Positions 16,586 through 25,179 are shown, counted from the first letter of the stretch. The stretch: 64,000 nt of DNA from Nocardia crassostreae (GCF_001613405.1 NZ_BDCH01000013.1:229608-293607), one strand, 5' to 3'. The notes: generated by a model not told the origin, from the letters alone. Numbers and translations are program-made.

Positions 16586-17631
16586 CGCTGAAGGCCGAAT
16601 TGCGGTTCGAGCGGGCGAAATTCCGCCTCGACATCGCCATGAGCGCCGAGCCGGGTGAGGTGGTCGCGCTGCTCGGCCCGAACGGTGCGGGCAAGACCAC
16701 CGCGCTGCGCGCACTGGCCGGGCTGCTGCCGCTCACCGACGGGCGCATTGCCGTGGCCGACCAGGTGTGGGACGAGCCACCGGCGGTATTCGTCCCGGCC
16801 GAACGCCGCCAAGTCGGCGTCGTCTTCCAGGATTACCTGCTGTTCCAGCATCTTTCGGCCTTGGAGAACGTCGCCTTCGGGCTGCGGGCGCGCGGTATGC
16901 GGCGGACCGAGGCCCGCGCACGCGCGGCCGAGTGGCTCGACCGGGTGGGGCTCGCCGACCACGCGCACAGGACGCCCCACGCACTCTCCGGCGGACAGGC
17001 ACAGCGGGTGGCGCTGGCCCGCGCCCTCGCCACCGAACCGCAATTGCTGCTGCTCGACGAACCCCTCGCCGCCCTGGACGCCAGCACCCGCCTACAGGTG
17101 CGCGCCGACCTGGCACATCACCTGCGCGACTACACCGGCCATACCGTCCTTGTCACCCACGACCCCCTCGACGCCATGGTGCTGGCCGACCGCCTCGTCA
17201 TCCTCGACGGCGGCACCGTGGTCCAGCAGGGCCCGCCCGCCGATATCGCCCGCCGTCCCCGCTCCGACTACGTCGCGAACCTGGTCGGGCTCAACCTCTT
17301 CCGCGGCACCGCGGCCGGAACGACTGTCAGCGTCGAGTCCGGCGGCGCTCTCACCGTCGTCGACGAGGCGTCGGGCCCGGTCTTCCTGGCCTTCCCGCCC
17401 ACCGCCGTCAGCCTGCACCTCGAACGCCCCTCCGGCAGCCCACGCAATACCTGGCAGGTCACCGTGGCGGGCCTGGAACAACACGCGCACAGCACCCGAG
17501 TCCGCCTCGACGGCGCTCCGCCCGTCCTCGCCGATATCACCTCCGCCGCCGTCGCGGACCTGCGCCTGGAACCCGGTATGCGCCTGTGGGCGGCGGTCAA
17601 GGCCACCGAGATCCACAGCTATCCCGCCTGA
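16582..17631 (+). CDS. modC: Molybdate ABC transporter, ATP-binding protein
   Basis: A 349-residue ATPase that powers molybdate uptake. The nucleotide-binding motifs are Walker A GPNGAGKTT (residues 33-41), signature LSGGQAQRVALARALA, Walker B LLLLDEPLAALD and the switch VLVTHDP. The last 70 residues form a molybdate-binding TOBE/Mop domain, which may give feedback inhibition. It overlaps modB by ATGA and its 3' end runs 13 bp into the convergent MFS gene. Confidence 0.93.
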   Translation: MTLKAELRFERAKFRLDIAMSAEPGEVVALLGPNGAGKTTALRALAGLLPLTDGRIAVADQVWDEPPAVFVPAERRQVGVVFQDYLLFQHLSALENVAFGLRARGMRRTEARARAAEWLDRVGLADHAHRTPHALSGGQAQRVALARALATEPQLLLLDEPLAALDASTRLQVRADLAHHLRDYTGHTVLVTHDPLDAMVLADRLVILDGGTVVQQGPPADIARRPRSDYVANLVGLNLFRGTAAGTTVSVESGGALTVVDEASGPVFLAFPPTAVSLHLERPSGSPRNTWQVTVAGLEQHAHSTRVRLDGAPPVLADITSAAVADLRLEPGMRLWAAVKATEIHSYPA

Positions 17632-18815
17632 GAAGCCGTGATGACGGACAGCGCGGTGATGGCGCCCAGCACCAGGTAGGCGTGCGCGTAACTGCCGGTC
17701 CACGAGGACAAGAGGGTCCCCGCCCACGGGGCGAGGGCCATGACGATAATGATCGGAGCGAACAGGATCCCATTGAGCCGCCCGTAATGTGTTGCGCCCC
17801 AACGGTCGGTGATCGCGGTGGCGTGGATGAGGGTGAACAGGCCGCGGATCAGGCCGGAGCCGATCGCGAAGGCGATCAATATCGCCACGCCGGTGCCGAT
17901 TCCGAGCAGCGCGGTGGCGAGGGCGGTGGCCACCAGGATCACGACGGTGCGGGTGGTGACCGTCGTGCGGGCGGCCATGGGCAGGTAGCCGATTCGCCCC
18001 AGCACCTGCCCGATGCCGCCGAGGCCGAGCGCGACGGCCGCCAGGGTGGTGGAGAAGCCGCGTTCCTGAAGCAGCGGAACGAGATTGAACACCGCGGCGG
18101 CCGTGGTGAAGGCGCTCAGCGAGAGCGTGATCACGAGGGCGAGGAAGCCACGGCTGCGCACGATCGCGGCGTGATCGTCGAGGGCGGCGTGCGCGGGGGC
18201 CGGGGGATGCGGCCACGGTCCGCGCAAGCCGAGCCAATGCGCGGGCACGGTCACCGCGGCGAGTACGACGGCGAGCACCAGATAGGTTGTGCGCCAATCG
18301 GTCCGCTCGGACAGCAAGGCGGTGAGCGGCGCGAACACCGTACTGGCCAGGCCCGCGACCAGGGTGAGAATCATCAATGCCTTGACGCGCTCCGCGCCCC
18401 ACCAGCGGGTGAGCGCGGCGAATGCGGGTGAGTACAGCACCGCGCCCATCGTGATTCCGGCGATGAGCCAACCGGCATAGAACGCAATCAGATTAGGCGC
18501 CTCGGCCACCACGACCATGGCGACCGCGCCGAGCACCGATCCGGCCGTCATCACCATCCGCGGGCCGATCCGGTCGAGCACCCGGCCGATCGGAATGCCG
18601 ATGAGCGCGGCGGCGAGCTGCCCGATCGAGAAGGCGGCCGTAATGGTTTGCTGCGACCAGCCCGTATCGCGCGAGATCGCGACACCCAGCACCGTGAACG
18701 CGGAGTAGAGGATGCCCCAGCTGGTGATCTCGGTGAGGCACAGTACGGTCAGTACGCGACGCAGACCGGAGCGGGTGAGAGCGCCGGTCTGCGAAGGGGT
18801 TTCGGTATCGGTCAT
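17619..18815 (-). CDS. MFS transporter linked to the arsenic block
   Basis: A 398-residue, 12-helix major facilitator (loop motif IGRVLDRIGPRMVM, TM1 LTEITSWGILYSAFTVLG). It follows the flavin monooxygenase gene on the same strand with only 3 bp between, and both diverge from the ArsR-ArsN gene, so it is probably the efflux partner of that module, exporting an arsenical such as an acetylated or oxidised product. That substrate is inference. The fold resembles oxalate/formate-antiporter-like MFS members rather than ArsJ or Acr3. Confidence 0.8.
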   Translation of the reverse strand: MTDTETPSQTGALTRSGLRRVLTVLCLTEITSWGILYSAFTVLGVAISRDTGWSQQTITAAFSIGQLAAALIGIPIGRVLDRIGPRMVMTAGSVLGAVAMVVVAEAPNLIAFYAGWLIAGITMGAVLYSPAFAALTRWWGAERVKALMILTLVAGLASTVFAPLTALLSERTDWRTTYLVLAVVLAAVTVPAHWLGLRGPWPHPPAPAHAALDDHAAIVRSRGFLALVITLSLSAFTTAAAVFNLVPLLQERGFSTTLAAVALGLGGIGQVLGRIGYLPMAARTTVTTRTVVILVATALATALLGIGTGVAILIAFAIGSGLIRGLFTLIHATAITDRWGATHYGRLNGILFAPIIIVMALAPWAGTLLSSWTGSYAHAYLVLGAITALSVITASQAG

Positions 18816-18818
18816 GCA

Positions 18819-20156
18819 TCAATCGTTGCCGCGCGGCGCGCCGAGCGTGATGAGTTCGGGCGTCACGGGGCCGCAGTAGCCGCCGCTGCCGGGCGCGTCG
18901 GGCTCGTCGAAGACGCCCGCGCCGCCGCAGACGCCGGTTTCGGGCAGGGTGAGTTCCACGCGCGCGGCGGACTCGTGATCTCCGGCCAGCGCGGCGGCAA
19001 TGCTGCGCACCTGCTCGTAGCCGGTCAAGGCGAGGAAGGTCGGGGCGCGGCCGTAGCTCTTCATTCCGGCGAGATAGAAGCCCGGCTCGGGATGCGACAA
19101 CTCCCGGACCCCGTGCGGATAGACGGTGCCGCACGAGTGCACATTCGGATCGATCAGCGGCGCGAGCTGCACCGGGGCCTGTAGGACGGGATCGAGCCCG
19201 AGCCGGATCTCCGACAGCCACGACAGCTCGGGGCGGAAGCCGGTGAGAACCACGACCCTGTCGACCCCGTCGATGCGCGCGCCCGATTCGGCGACCAGCG
19301 CGACGCGTCCGTCCGCGGCGGGTTCGACCGCGGCCGTGCGGAATCCGGTGACGATCCGGAGCCGACCGGAATCGACGGCCGCCTTCGCCCGCGATCCCAG
19401 CGCGCCGCGGGCTGGCAGCTCATCGGAATCGCCGCCGCCGAAGGTGTTTCCGACCTCGCCGCGGCGCAGGACCCAGGTCAGCGTGGTGCCGGGTGCTTGG
19501 CGCGCGAGTTCGGCCAGGGCCACGATGGCGGTCAGCGCCGAATGCCCGCTGCCCGCCACGACCGTGTGCGCACCGGCGTAGCGGGCACGCACCCGCGGAT
19601 CGTCCAGATCGGGCACCCGGTACGAGATGGCTTGCGCGGCAGCGGTTTCGCCGATCGCGGGCAGCCCGTCGCCGCCGAGGGGATTGGGCCCGGTCCAGGT
19701 TCCGGACGCGTCGATCACCGCCCGCGCGAGAATGCGCTGGTCACCGTCGGCCGAGCGCACATGGACGGTCAGCGGTTCGGTATCGCGTCCGGCGTCGACC
19801 ACGCGGTCCCGGCCGCGCCGGGTCACGCCGACCACTTCCGCGCCGAAGTGAACGACGGTGTCGCCGAGGGCCATCGCGAGCGGAGCCAGATAATCCCCGG
19901 CCCATTCCCGGCCGGTCGGATAGGTATCCGGATCCGGAGCTATCCAGCCGTCGGCCTCGAGCAGTCGCCGCGCGGCCGGAGCGATGAGCTCACCCCAGCG
20001 CGAGAACAGGCGCACATGATTCCATTCGAACACCGCCGCGCCCGCGGCCGCGCCGCGCTCGAAGACGAGCGGGGTGAGCCCCCGCTCCCGCAACTCCGCC
20101 GCCGCGGCCAGGCCGATCGGCCCGGCACCCACAACCACCACGGGCAATCCGTTCAT
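18819..20156 (-). CDS. FAD/NAD(P)-dependent monooxygenase of the ars cluster (ArsO-like)
   Basis: A 445-residue flavoprotein related to flavin monooxygenases and the ArsO proteins found in actinobacterial ars clusters. The FAD fold is VVVVGAGPIGLAAAAELRER at the N-terminus, the second dinucleotide fold VVAGSGHSALTAI is near 200, and VVVLTGFRPELSWLSE follows. The C-terminal tail contains two separated cysteines (ETGVCGGAG, GGYCGP) that might bind arsenic or a metal. It starts 98 bp from the divergent ArsR-ArsN gene, across a region with ArsR-type palindromes. The reaction, perhaps oxidation of a trivalent organoarsenical, has not been shown by anything in the sequence. Confidence 0.82.
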   Translation of the reverse strand: MNGLPVVVVGAGPIGLAAAAELRERGLTPLVFERGAAAGAAVFEWNHVRLFSRWGELIAPAARRLLEADGWIAPDPDTYPTGREWAGDYLAPLAMALGDTVVHFGAEVVGVTRRGRDRVVDAGRDTEPLTVHVRSADGDQRILARAVIDASGTWTGPNPLGGDGLPAIGETAAAQAISYRVPDLDDPRVRARYAGAHTVVAGSGHSALTAIVALAELARQAPGTTLTWVLRRGEVGNTFGGGDSDELPARGALGSRAKAAVDSGRLRIVTGFRTAAVEPAADGRVALVAESGARIDGVDRVVVLTGFRPELSWLSEIRLGLDPVLQAPVQLAPLIDPNVHSCGTVYPHGVRELSHPEPGFYLAGMKSYGRAPTFLALTGYEQVRSIAAALAGDHESAARVELTLPETGVCGGAGVFDEPDAPGSGGYCGPVTPELITLGAPRGND

Positions 20157-20226
20157 AGCGCATCATTTCATCGATGCTCATCGATATTGTCTGAAACTGT
20201 ATCGATGGACGTCGATGAAGGCAACC

Positions 20227-20253
20227 ATCGATATCTATCGATATAGTGTTGTC
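20227..20253 (+). promoter_or_regulatory. ArsR operator overlapping a leaderless promoter
   Basis: ATCGATA (20227-20233) and TATCGAT (20236-20242) form a palindrome with a 2-nt centre. It abuts the -10 hexamer TATAGT (20242-20247), which is 6 nt before the ATG at 20254. Further ATCGAT copies occur at about 20180 and 20202 toward the divergent monooxygenase gene, so one repressor could control both directions. Confidence 0.7.
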
Positions 20254-21120
20254 ATGACCTCCGTGGACATGCCGGTCGTGGGCGCGCCCGCCGATTTCCG
20301 GGCGAACAACCTGCCGGTCGCCGATGCCACCACCTACGCGAGCTGGTTCGCCTGTCTGGCCGACCCGACGCGCGTGCGCCTGCTGCACCACGTCGCCACC
20401 CGCGCGAGCGGCGCCACGATCGGGGAGATCGCCGAGGCGCTCGGCATCGGCCAGCCGACGGTCTCCCACCATGTCCGCAAACTCGCCGAGGTCGGCTTCG
20501 TCAAGGTCCACAAGGACCGCACCAGCACCGTCGTCACGGTCAACCCGGCCTGCTGCACGGGCCTGCCGCACGCCGCGGACGCCGTCATGGGCGTGCTCCC
20601 GCCCCAGCCCTGCTGTCCGGCCGATATCCCCGACGATGTGAGCGTGCGCGCGCTCGTCGACTCGGACCGGGATGCGGTGCGCCGCATCTACGCGGAGGGA
20701 ATCGCCACCGGCAATGCGACTTTCGACACCGAGGTGCCCGATCATGCTGTGCTGGAAGAGAAGTGGCTGCCCGGTCACCGCTGGGTAGCGGAAATCGATG
20801 GCGCGGTGGTCGGCTGGGCCGCCGCCACCGCGGTCTCGTCGAGTGCGTCCTACAGCAGCGTGGCCGAAACCGCGGTCTACGTCGCCGAGGGCATGCGCGG
20901 CCGCGGCGTCGGCAAGGCGCTGCTACGCACCCAGGTCCTCGCCGCGGACGCGGCGGGCCTGTGGACCCTGCAGAATTCGATTTTCCCCGAGAATCGCGCC
21001 GCCATCGCCCTGCATCACTCGGCCGGATTCCGCACCGTCGGCGTCCGCGAGCGCATCGTCCGCCTGGACGGGCGCTGGCGCGACACCGTCCTGCTCGAAC
21101 GGCGCGGCCCCATCGCCTGA
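20254..21120 (+). CDS. ArsR-ArsN fusion: arsenite sensor joined to a GNAT acetyltransferase
   Basis: A 288-residue fusion. Residues 25-95 are an ArsR winged helix (WFACLADPTRVRLLHHVATR, then IGQPTVSHHVRKLAEVGFV). Residues 100-121 carry two cysteine pairs, Cys100-Cys101 and Cys120-Cys121, a likely As(III) site. Residues 128-285 are a GNAT domain of the phosphinothricin-acetyltransferase/ArsN type (RRIYAEGIATGNATFDTEVP, acetyl-CoA loop GMRGRGVGKALL). ArsN1 enzymes N-acetylate the organoarsenical antibiotic arsinothricin, so the fusion may sense arsenic and detoxify it in one chain. The start is fixed by the leaderless promoter; the open frame upstream is the operator region. The GNAT substrate is inferred from the family. 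Confidence 0.9.
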   Translation: MTSVDMPVVGAPADFRANNLPVADATTYASWFACLADPTRVRLLHHVATRASGATIGEIAEALGIGQPTVSHHVRKLAEVGFVKVHKDRTSTVVTVNPACCTGLPHAADAVMGVLPPQPCCPADIPDDVSVRALVDSDRDAVRRIYAEGIATGNATFDTEVPDHAVLEEKWLPGHRWVAEIDGAVVGWAAATAVSSSASYSSVAETAVYVAEGMRGRGVGKALLRTQVLAADAAGLWTLQNSIFPENRAAIALHHSAGFRTVGVRERIVRLDGRWRDTVLLERRGPIA

Positions 21121-21237
21121 GCTCACCGCCGCATTGTGGGTGGTGTCACGGCCGCCCCCGGCGCGCGCCGAGTCGTGAGCGTCCGGGCGAGCCGATAGGG
21201 TGGTTGATGAGTTACCGGTGGTGGAAGGGGTAGGAGG

Positions 21238-21885
21238 ATGGTCGAGAACCCTGTCTCCGCATCGTCTCCGGATTCGATCGGCCCGCGGGCGGCGCTGCGC
21301 GAATCGGCGACGCGGCTCGCCGCGGAGTTCGCCGGAATATTCGATGCCGACACCGTGGAGCGCATGCTCGTCTCCTCGTTCGAACGGCTCGCCGTATTGT
21401 CGGACCATCCTGAACCGCTGGCCGAGCGTTTCGCCCGGGAGCGCCTGACCGCCGCAGCGAAAGCGGAAGGCCTTGCGCTGCAAACGGGCCCGGCCGTCCT
21501 GTTCGTCTGCACCCACAATGCGGGCCGCTCCCAAATGGCCCTCGGCTTCTTCACCCATCTCACCGGCGACCTCGCCTGCGGCTGGTCCGGCGGCTCGGCC
21601 CCCGACACAGCCGTGAACCCCCTCGTGATCGAAGCAATGGCAGAACGCGGCATAGACATCACCGCCGAGTTCCCCAAACCCTGGACCGACGAACTCATGC
21701 GCGCCGCCGACGTAGTCATCGACATGGGTTGCGGCGATACCGATCCCATAGTCTCCGGCCACCGCTTCGAACAATGGTCCCTCCCCGACCCCGCAGGCCA
21801 GGACATCGCCGAAATCCGCGCCATCCGCGACAACATCGAATCCCGAGTCCGCCGCCTGGTCGCCAATCTCGGCCTGGTCAGCTGA
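21238..21885 (+). CDS. arsC: Arsenate reductase, LMW-PTP type with N-terminal helical domain (third copy)
   Basis: A 215-residue protein built like the first arsC: an N-terminal helical domain (residues 18-80), then P-loop LFVCTHNAGRSQMALGF with Cys91 and the acid motif SLPDPAGQD. The usual MGCGDACP is changed to MGCGDTDP, so one cysteine of that segment is missing, which may alter the redox partner. The ATG at 21238 is directly abutted by GTAGGAGG, with GGAAGGGG a further few bases upstream; the SD spacing is unusual. It lies 117 bp after the ArsR-ArsN gene and may belong to the same unit. Confidence 0.9.
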   Translation: MVENPVSASSPDSIGPRAALRESATRLAAEFAGIFDADTVERMLVSSFERLAVLSDHPEPLAERFARERLTAAAKAEGLALQTGPAVLFVCTHNAGRSQMALGFFTHLTGDLACGWSGGSAPDTAVNPLVIEAMAERGIDITAEFPKPWTDELMRAADVVIDMGCGDTDPIVSGHRFEQWSLPDPAGQDIAEIRAIRDNIESRVRRLVANLGLVS

Positions 21886-22342
21886 CCGCCTTCTTCACGA
21901 GGTCGGCGATCAGCGCCTCGTTGGCGGGGGTGGGGGTGGGGGTGGTGATGGCGAAGGCGGTTGGCCAGAGGGTGCCGTCGTCGAGGGTGGCTGTGTCGTT
22001 GAAGCCGAAGGTGGCGTAGCGGGAGTTGAATTTGGCGGCGGATTGGAAGAAGCAGAGGACCTTGCCGTCCTTGGCGTAGGCGGGCATGCCGTAGTAGGTC
22101 TTGGGGGTCAGGTCGGGGGCTACGTCCTTGATGATGGCGTGGATGCGTTCGGCGATGGCGCGGTCGGATCCGGTCATCTCGTCGATCTTTTCGAGGACGT
22201 CGTGCTCGCCGTCGGCCTTGGTGGCTTTCGTGCCGCGGCGGGCGGCCTTCTTCAGCTCGGCGGCGTGCTCTTTCATCGCGGCGCGTTCCTCGGCGGAGAA
22301 TGTTGCCGAGGTGTCGTTCTTCGAGGATTTCTGCGCGACCAT
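21878..22342 (-). CDS. DUF1801 (YdhG-like) domain protein
   Basis: A 154-residue soluble protein. The C-terminal two thirds match DUF1801: APDLTPKTYYGMPAYAKDGK, VLCFFQSAAKFNSRYATFGF and the start of the alpha/beta cap. The N-terminus is lysine/alanine-rich and probably disordered or helical (MKEHAAELKKAARRGTKA). Related Bacillus frataxin-like proteins were linked to iron delivery, but the function here is unknown. Its 3' end overlaps the convergent arsC by 8 bp. Confidence 0.8.
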   Translation of the reverse strand: MVAQKSSKNDTSATFSAEERAAMKEHAAELKKAARRGTKATKADGEHDVLEKIDEMTGSDRAIAERIHAIIKDVAPDLTPKTYYGMPAYAKDGKVLCFFQSAAKFNSRYATFGFNDTATLDDGTLWPTAFAITTPTPTPANEALIADLVKKAVS

Positions 22343-22382
22343 ATTTTATTTCCTCTCAGCCCGCGAGCGGTCTCGGAACTCC

Positions 22383-22394
22383 TATCCTGAAAGT
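22383..22394 (+). promoter_or_regulatory. -10 element of a leaderless promoter (TATCCT)
   Basis: TATCCT at 22383-22388 lies 6 nt before the ATG at 22395, with no Shine-Dalgarno sequence between. Confidence 0.5.
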
Positions 22395-22715
22395 ATGTTG
22401 ACTACGCCACGTTGGGTCACGCGGAATCGTTTCGCCGCGTGGTCCGGATATTTCTGTATTTTGGTTGCTTCGGCAACGCTGGCGATGACGCTCACCGCCG
22501 CCGCCTCGGGTCATACCGAGTACGCCATGGTCGCCGGGATCGTGTGCGCCGTGACCGCCCTGTTCGGGATCACGATGATGACCACGACCTGGCATCGCGA
22601 CAATGTCCAGCACCACAATATTCCGAGCCTGCTCAACGACACCTGGGAACGCACGCCGCCCTTCGCGCGTCGCCGCGGCAAGCCGTGGGGCATCGAAACC
22701 ATGCGCAGGCACTGA
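22395..22715 (+). CDS. Small membrane protein, 106 aa
   Basis: Not recognised. Two hydrophobic segments (AWSGYFCILVASATLAMTL and MVAGIVCAVTALFGITMM) are followed by a polar C-terminal tail of about 45 residues rich in His, Arg and Trp (TTTWHRDNVQHHNIPSLLND). A topology with both ends in the cytoplasm is likely. The TATCCT promoter hexamer 6 nt upstream supports this ATG. It is convergent with the prenyltransferase gene, with 3 bp between stop codons. Confidence 0.65.
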   Translation: MLTTPRWVTRNRFAAWSGYFCILVASATLAMTLTAAASGHTEYAMVAGIVCAVTALFGITMMTTTWHRDNVQHHNIPSLLNDTWERTPPFARRRGKPWGIETMRRH

Positions 22716-22718
22716 CCG

Positions 22719-23608
22719 TCAGCGCGCCCGAGGTTCGGATCCGCCCGGGAAGACGACGCGTTCGGTCGGGGTGTATTCGGCCTGGATCTTGTAGTAGCGG
22801 TCGGCCGGGCCGTATGCGGCGTAGAAGGTGAAACGGCGCGGGCCGTCGCCGGAATGGGGTGCGCTGGAGACGAAGCGGTCGAAGACGGGGTGGAGGTGGG
22901 TGGGGAAGTTCGCTGCCTCGTAGCACACGGGGAAGCAAATGCGTTGCATCGCAGGGGAAGTCCAGGAGAATGTGCGATACAGATTGAATGTGTTGCCGAG
23001 CAGGTTCAATTCCTGATCGGTGGCCGCGGTGAAGTCGAGATCCGTCAGCACGGTGGTGATATCGGCGCTCGTGAGCTGCCCCGGCGCGAACACCCGCGAA
23101 TACAGATTCATGGTGCGATTCGCGAAATCCAGTGCGACTATCGCGATTTGACCGCCGTAGCGTTCCAGATGCGCGGTGTGGGCGCGCGCCGAATCGGGGA
23201 TGCCGGTGAATCCGAGTATTCGTTCCACGCTCATCAATTCGGGAAACATCAGCCAGACCTTCTCCAGCCCGGTGGTCACCCCGACATCGATGCCGAAGAT
23301 CGCGGGCACCGCCGCGGGGATATCGGTGAGCAACCGCTCCATCGGATGGCCGCTGAACTCCAGCAAGCCGGCCGCCCGCAGCGCCCCACCGCATCGATAC
23401 CCGGACCGATATTCATCATCCGCACATTCAGCTGCCGCTGTCCTACCGGATGCGTGGTCGTGCGCACGCCGAGCATCGACGTGGTCCAGAGGTTCTCGAG
23501 CTCCTGTAGCACCGGATCCATCACCGCCGGGTCGTACCCGGCCTCCGCGAGCCGCGGGAACTCCCGCAAGTCCTGCCGGAGCCGGTCGAGCGTTACGACC
23601 TCACCCAT
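22719..23608 (-). pseudogene. ABBA-fold aromatic prenyltransferase (NphB/CloQ family), frameshifted
   Basis: Two adjacent frames together give one protein of about 296 residues that matches the soluble, Mg-independent aromatic prenyltransferases of actinomycete secondary metabolism. The front (GEVVTLDRLRQDLREFPRLA to VRMMNIGPGIDAV) is in one frame, the rest (LLEFSGHPMERLLTDIP..., ERYGGQIAIVALDFANRTMN, FTFYAAYGPADRYYKIQAEY) in the next. The shift is at the C4 run 23384-23387 (G4 on the coding strand), where one more G would restore GALRAAGLLEF. No aromatic biosynthesis genes lie beside it. It may be a real one-base deletion or a homopolymer error. Confidence 0.85.
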
Positions 23609-23741
23609 CCCCACGATCACCTCGAGTACCCTCCGGCCGCGGCGAGCGACCCCTCGATGGCTGTGCGTTCGCGGCTCAGGATAGCCCCGGCCGTAGCCCT
23701 TTCGAGCACACTTCGCGCAACAACCAGACCCCATGCTTGCA

Positions 23742-23765
23742 TATACGTATACTTCTACATATAGT
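23742..23765 (+). promoter_or_regulatory. AT-rich palindrome upstream of the DUF4097 gene
   Basis: TATACGTATA (23742-23751) is a perfect 10-bp palindrome, followed by TTCT and a similar ACATATAG. It stands out in this GC-rich DNA and lies about 80 bp before the ATG at 23830. This suggests an operator for an unlinked regulator, perhaps PadR-like; none is encoded next to it. Confidence 0.45.
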
Positions 23766-23829
23766 TGGATTGTCGCCCGGTGACGGCCCTTCATACGCCA
23801 AATCGATCTCAGACCAATGGAGTACAGCC

Positions 23830-24471
23830 ATGCCTACATACGAAACCCCGAAGCCGATCGCTGTCACCGCCGACGTACTCAGCGGCAATGTCACGGTGAT
23901 CGCTTCCGACCGCGCCGACACCGTCGTCGAGGTCAAGCCTGCCGATCCGGCCAGGAAGGACGATGTGCGGGCCGCCTCGGAGACGCGCGTCGGATTCACC
24001 GATGGGGTGCTGAGCGTGACCACGTCGAAAGGCTGGCGGACCTACTCGCCGTTCGGCGGAAAGGCGTCGATCGAGGTGCGGATCGAGGTGCCGTCCGGTT
24101 CTCGGCTGAAAGGCGCTGTCGCACTGGGTCGACTGCTCGGCGCCGGAGACCTCGGCGAATGCGACCTCGAGGTCGCCGCGGGAGACATCCTCGTCGAGAG
24201 CACGAGCGGTTCCGTAACCGCGAAAACCGCGAAGGGCGACATCCGCATCGGCGAAGCCTCACACGGAGTGCTCCGCCTCGAAACATCGATGGGCGAACTC
24301 GAGGTCGGCATCCGTCCGGGCAGCGCAGTCCGCGTCGATTCGACCACCCTGCACGGCCACGTCCAGAACCTCCTGCAACCAGTCGCTTCGACGACCGACA
24401 AGGACCTCGTCCAGGTCATCGCCCACAACTCGTACGGGAACATCATCATCCACCACGCGACCGCTGCCTGA
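23830..24471 (+). CDS. DUF4097 family beta-strand repeat protein
   Basis: A 213-residue soluble protein made of short beta-strand repeats, the DUF4097 pattern: IAVTADVLSGNVTVIASDRA, SRLKGAVALGRLLGAGDLGE, DILVESTSGSVTAKTAKGDI and GELEVGIRPGSAVRVDSTTL. These right-handed beta structures are common in actinomycetes and their role is unknown. GGAG lies 8 nt before the ATG. A 10-bp palindrome upstream suggests regulated expression. Confidence 0.8.
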   Translation: MPTYETPKPIAVTADVLSGNVTVIASDRADTVVEVKPADPARKDDVRAASETRVGFTDGVLSVTTSKGWRTYSPFGGKASIEVRIEVPSGSRLKGAVALGRLLGAGDLGECDLEVAAGDILVESTSGSVTAKTAKGDIRIGEASHGVLRLETSMGELEVGIRPGSAVRVDSTTLHGHVQNLLQPVASTTDKDLVQVIAHNSYGNIIIHHATAA

Positions 24472-24573
24472 GGGCCCAGCAGGTACTGGTGCAGGTGTCT
24501 TCTCGGGATTCACCTGCATCATTACCTGCTCGCCTTGCGCTCGTGTGGGGGTGGGCGGGGGAGACTGGGGGGT

Positions 24574-25179
24574 ATGGAGATCACTTCGGCTGTGACGGCG
24601 GTGCTCGGGGCCTTCGGGTTGTCGGGGGCCGCGGGGCTGAATGCCTGGTTGCCGCTGCTGGTTGTGGGTATTGCGGATCGGGTCGGGTGGATTGATCTGG
24701 GGAGTTCTTACGGGTGGCTGTCGTCGACGCCCGCGCTCATCGTGATCGGGGTCGTGTTCGTGCTCGACCTTGTCGGGGACAAGATTCCGGCGCTCGATTC
24801 GGTGCTGCACGGTATCGGGACGCTCGTCGCTCCGGCTTCGGGGGCGATTCTGTTCGCGGCCGAGACGAGTCTGTCGGCGCAGTTGCCGCCCGCTGTCGCG
24901 GCGGTTCTGGGGGCGATAACGGCGGGCAGTGTGCATGCGGGGCGGGCGGTCGTGCGGCCGTTCGTCACGGGAACGACTGCGGGAGTAGGTAATCCGGTCG
25001 TGTCGACCGCCGAGGACGGGACGTCGCTCGTGCTCACCGTGCTGGCGCTGGCGGTGCCTGTGCTCGCGTTCGTCGTGATCTTCATTCTGCTGATCGGGTT
25101 GGGCTGGTTGGCATTCCGGGCGCTCCGGTGGATGCGGGCCAGGCGCGGCCGCGATGCGGTCGGATCCGGTCAGGCGTGA
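24574..25179 (+). CDS. DUF4126 family membrane protein
   Basis: A 201-residue membrane protein with five to six hydrophobic helices. The DUF4126 signature is visible in GLSGAAGLNAWLPLLVVGIA near the N-terminus, VFVLDLVGDKIPALDSVLH in the middle and GNPVVSTAEDG before the last helix. The function is unknown. A GAGACT hexamer 7 nt before the ATG suggests a weak leaderless promoter. The 3' end overlaps the convergent hydrolase by 10 bp. Confidence 0.82.
   Translation: MEITSAVTAVLGAFGLSGAAGLNAWLPLLVVGIADRVGWIDLGSSYGWLSSTPALIVIGVVFVLDLVGDKIPALDSVLHGIGTLVAPASGAILFAAETSLSAQLPPAVAAVLGAITAGSVHAGRAVVRPFVTGTTAGVGNPVVSTAEDGTSLVLTVLALAVPVLAFVVIFILLIGLGWLAFRALRWMRARRGRDAVGSGQA

Noticed and set aside
21238..21885. 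LMW protein tyrosine phosphatase instead of arsenate reductase
   Set aside because: The CTHNAGRS loop, the N-terminal helical domain shared with the ars-operon enzyme and the position next to ArsR-ArsN favour arsenate reductase, though the missing Cys is noted.
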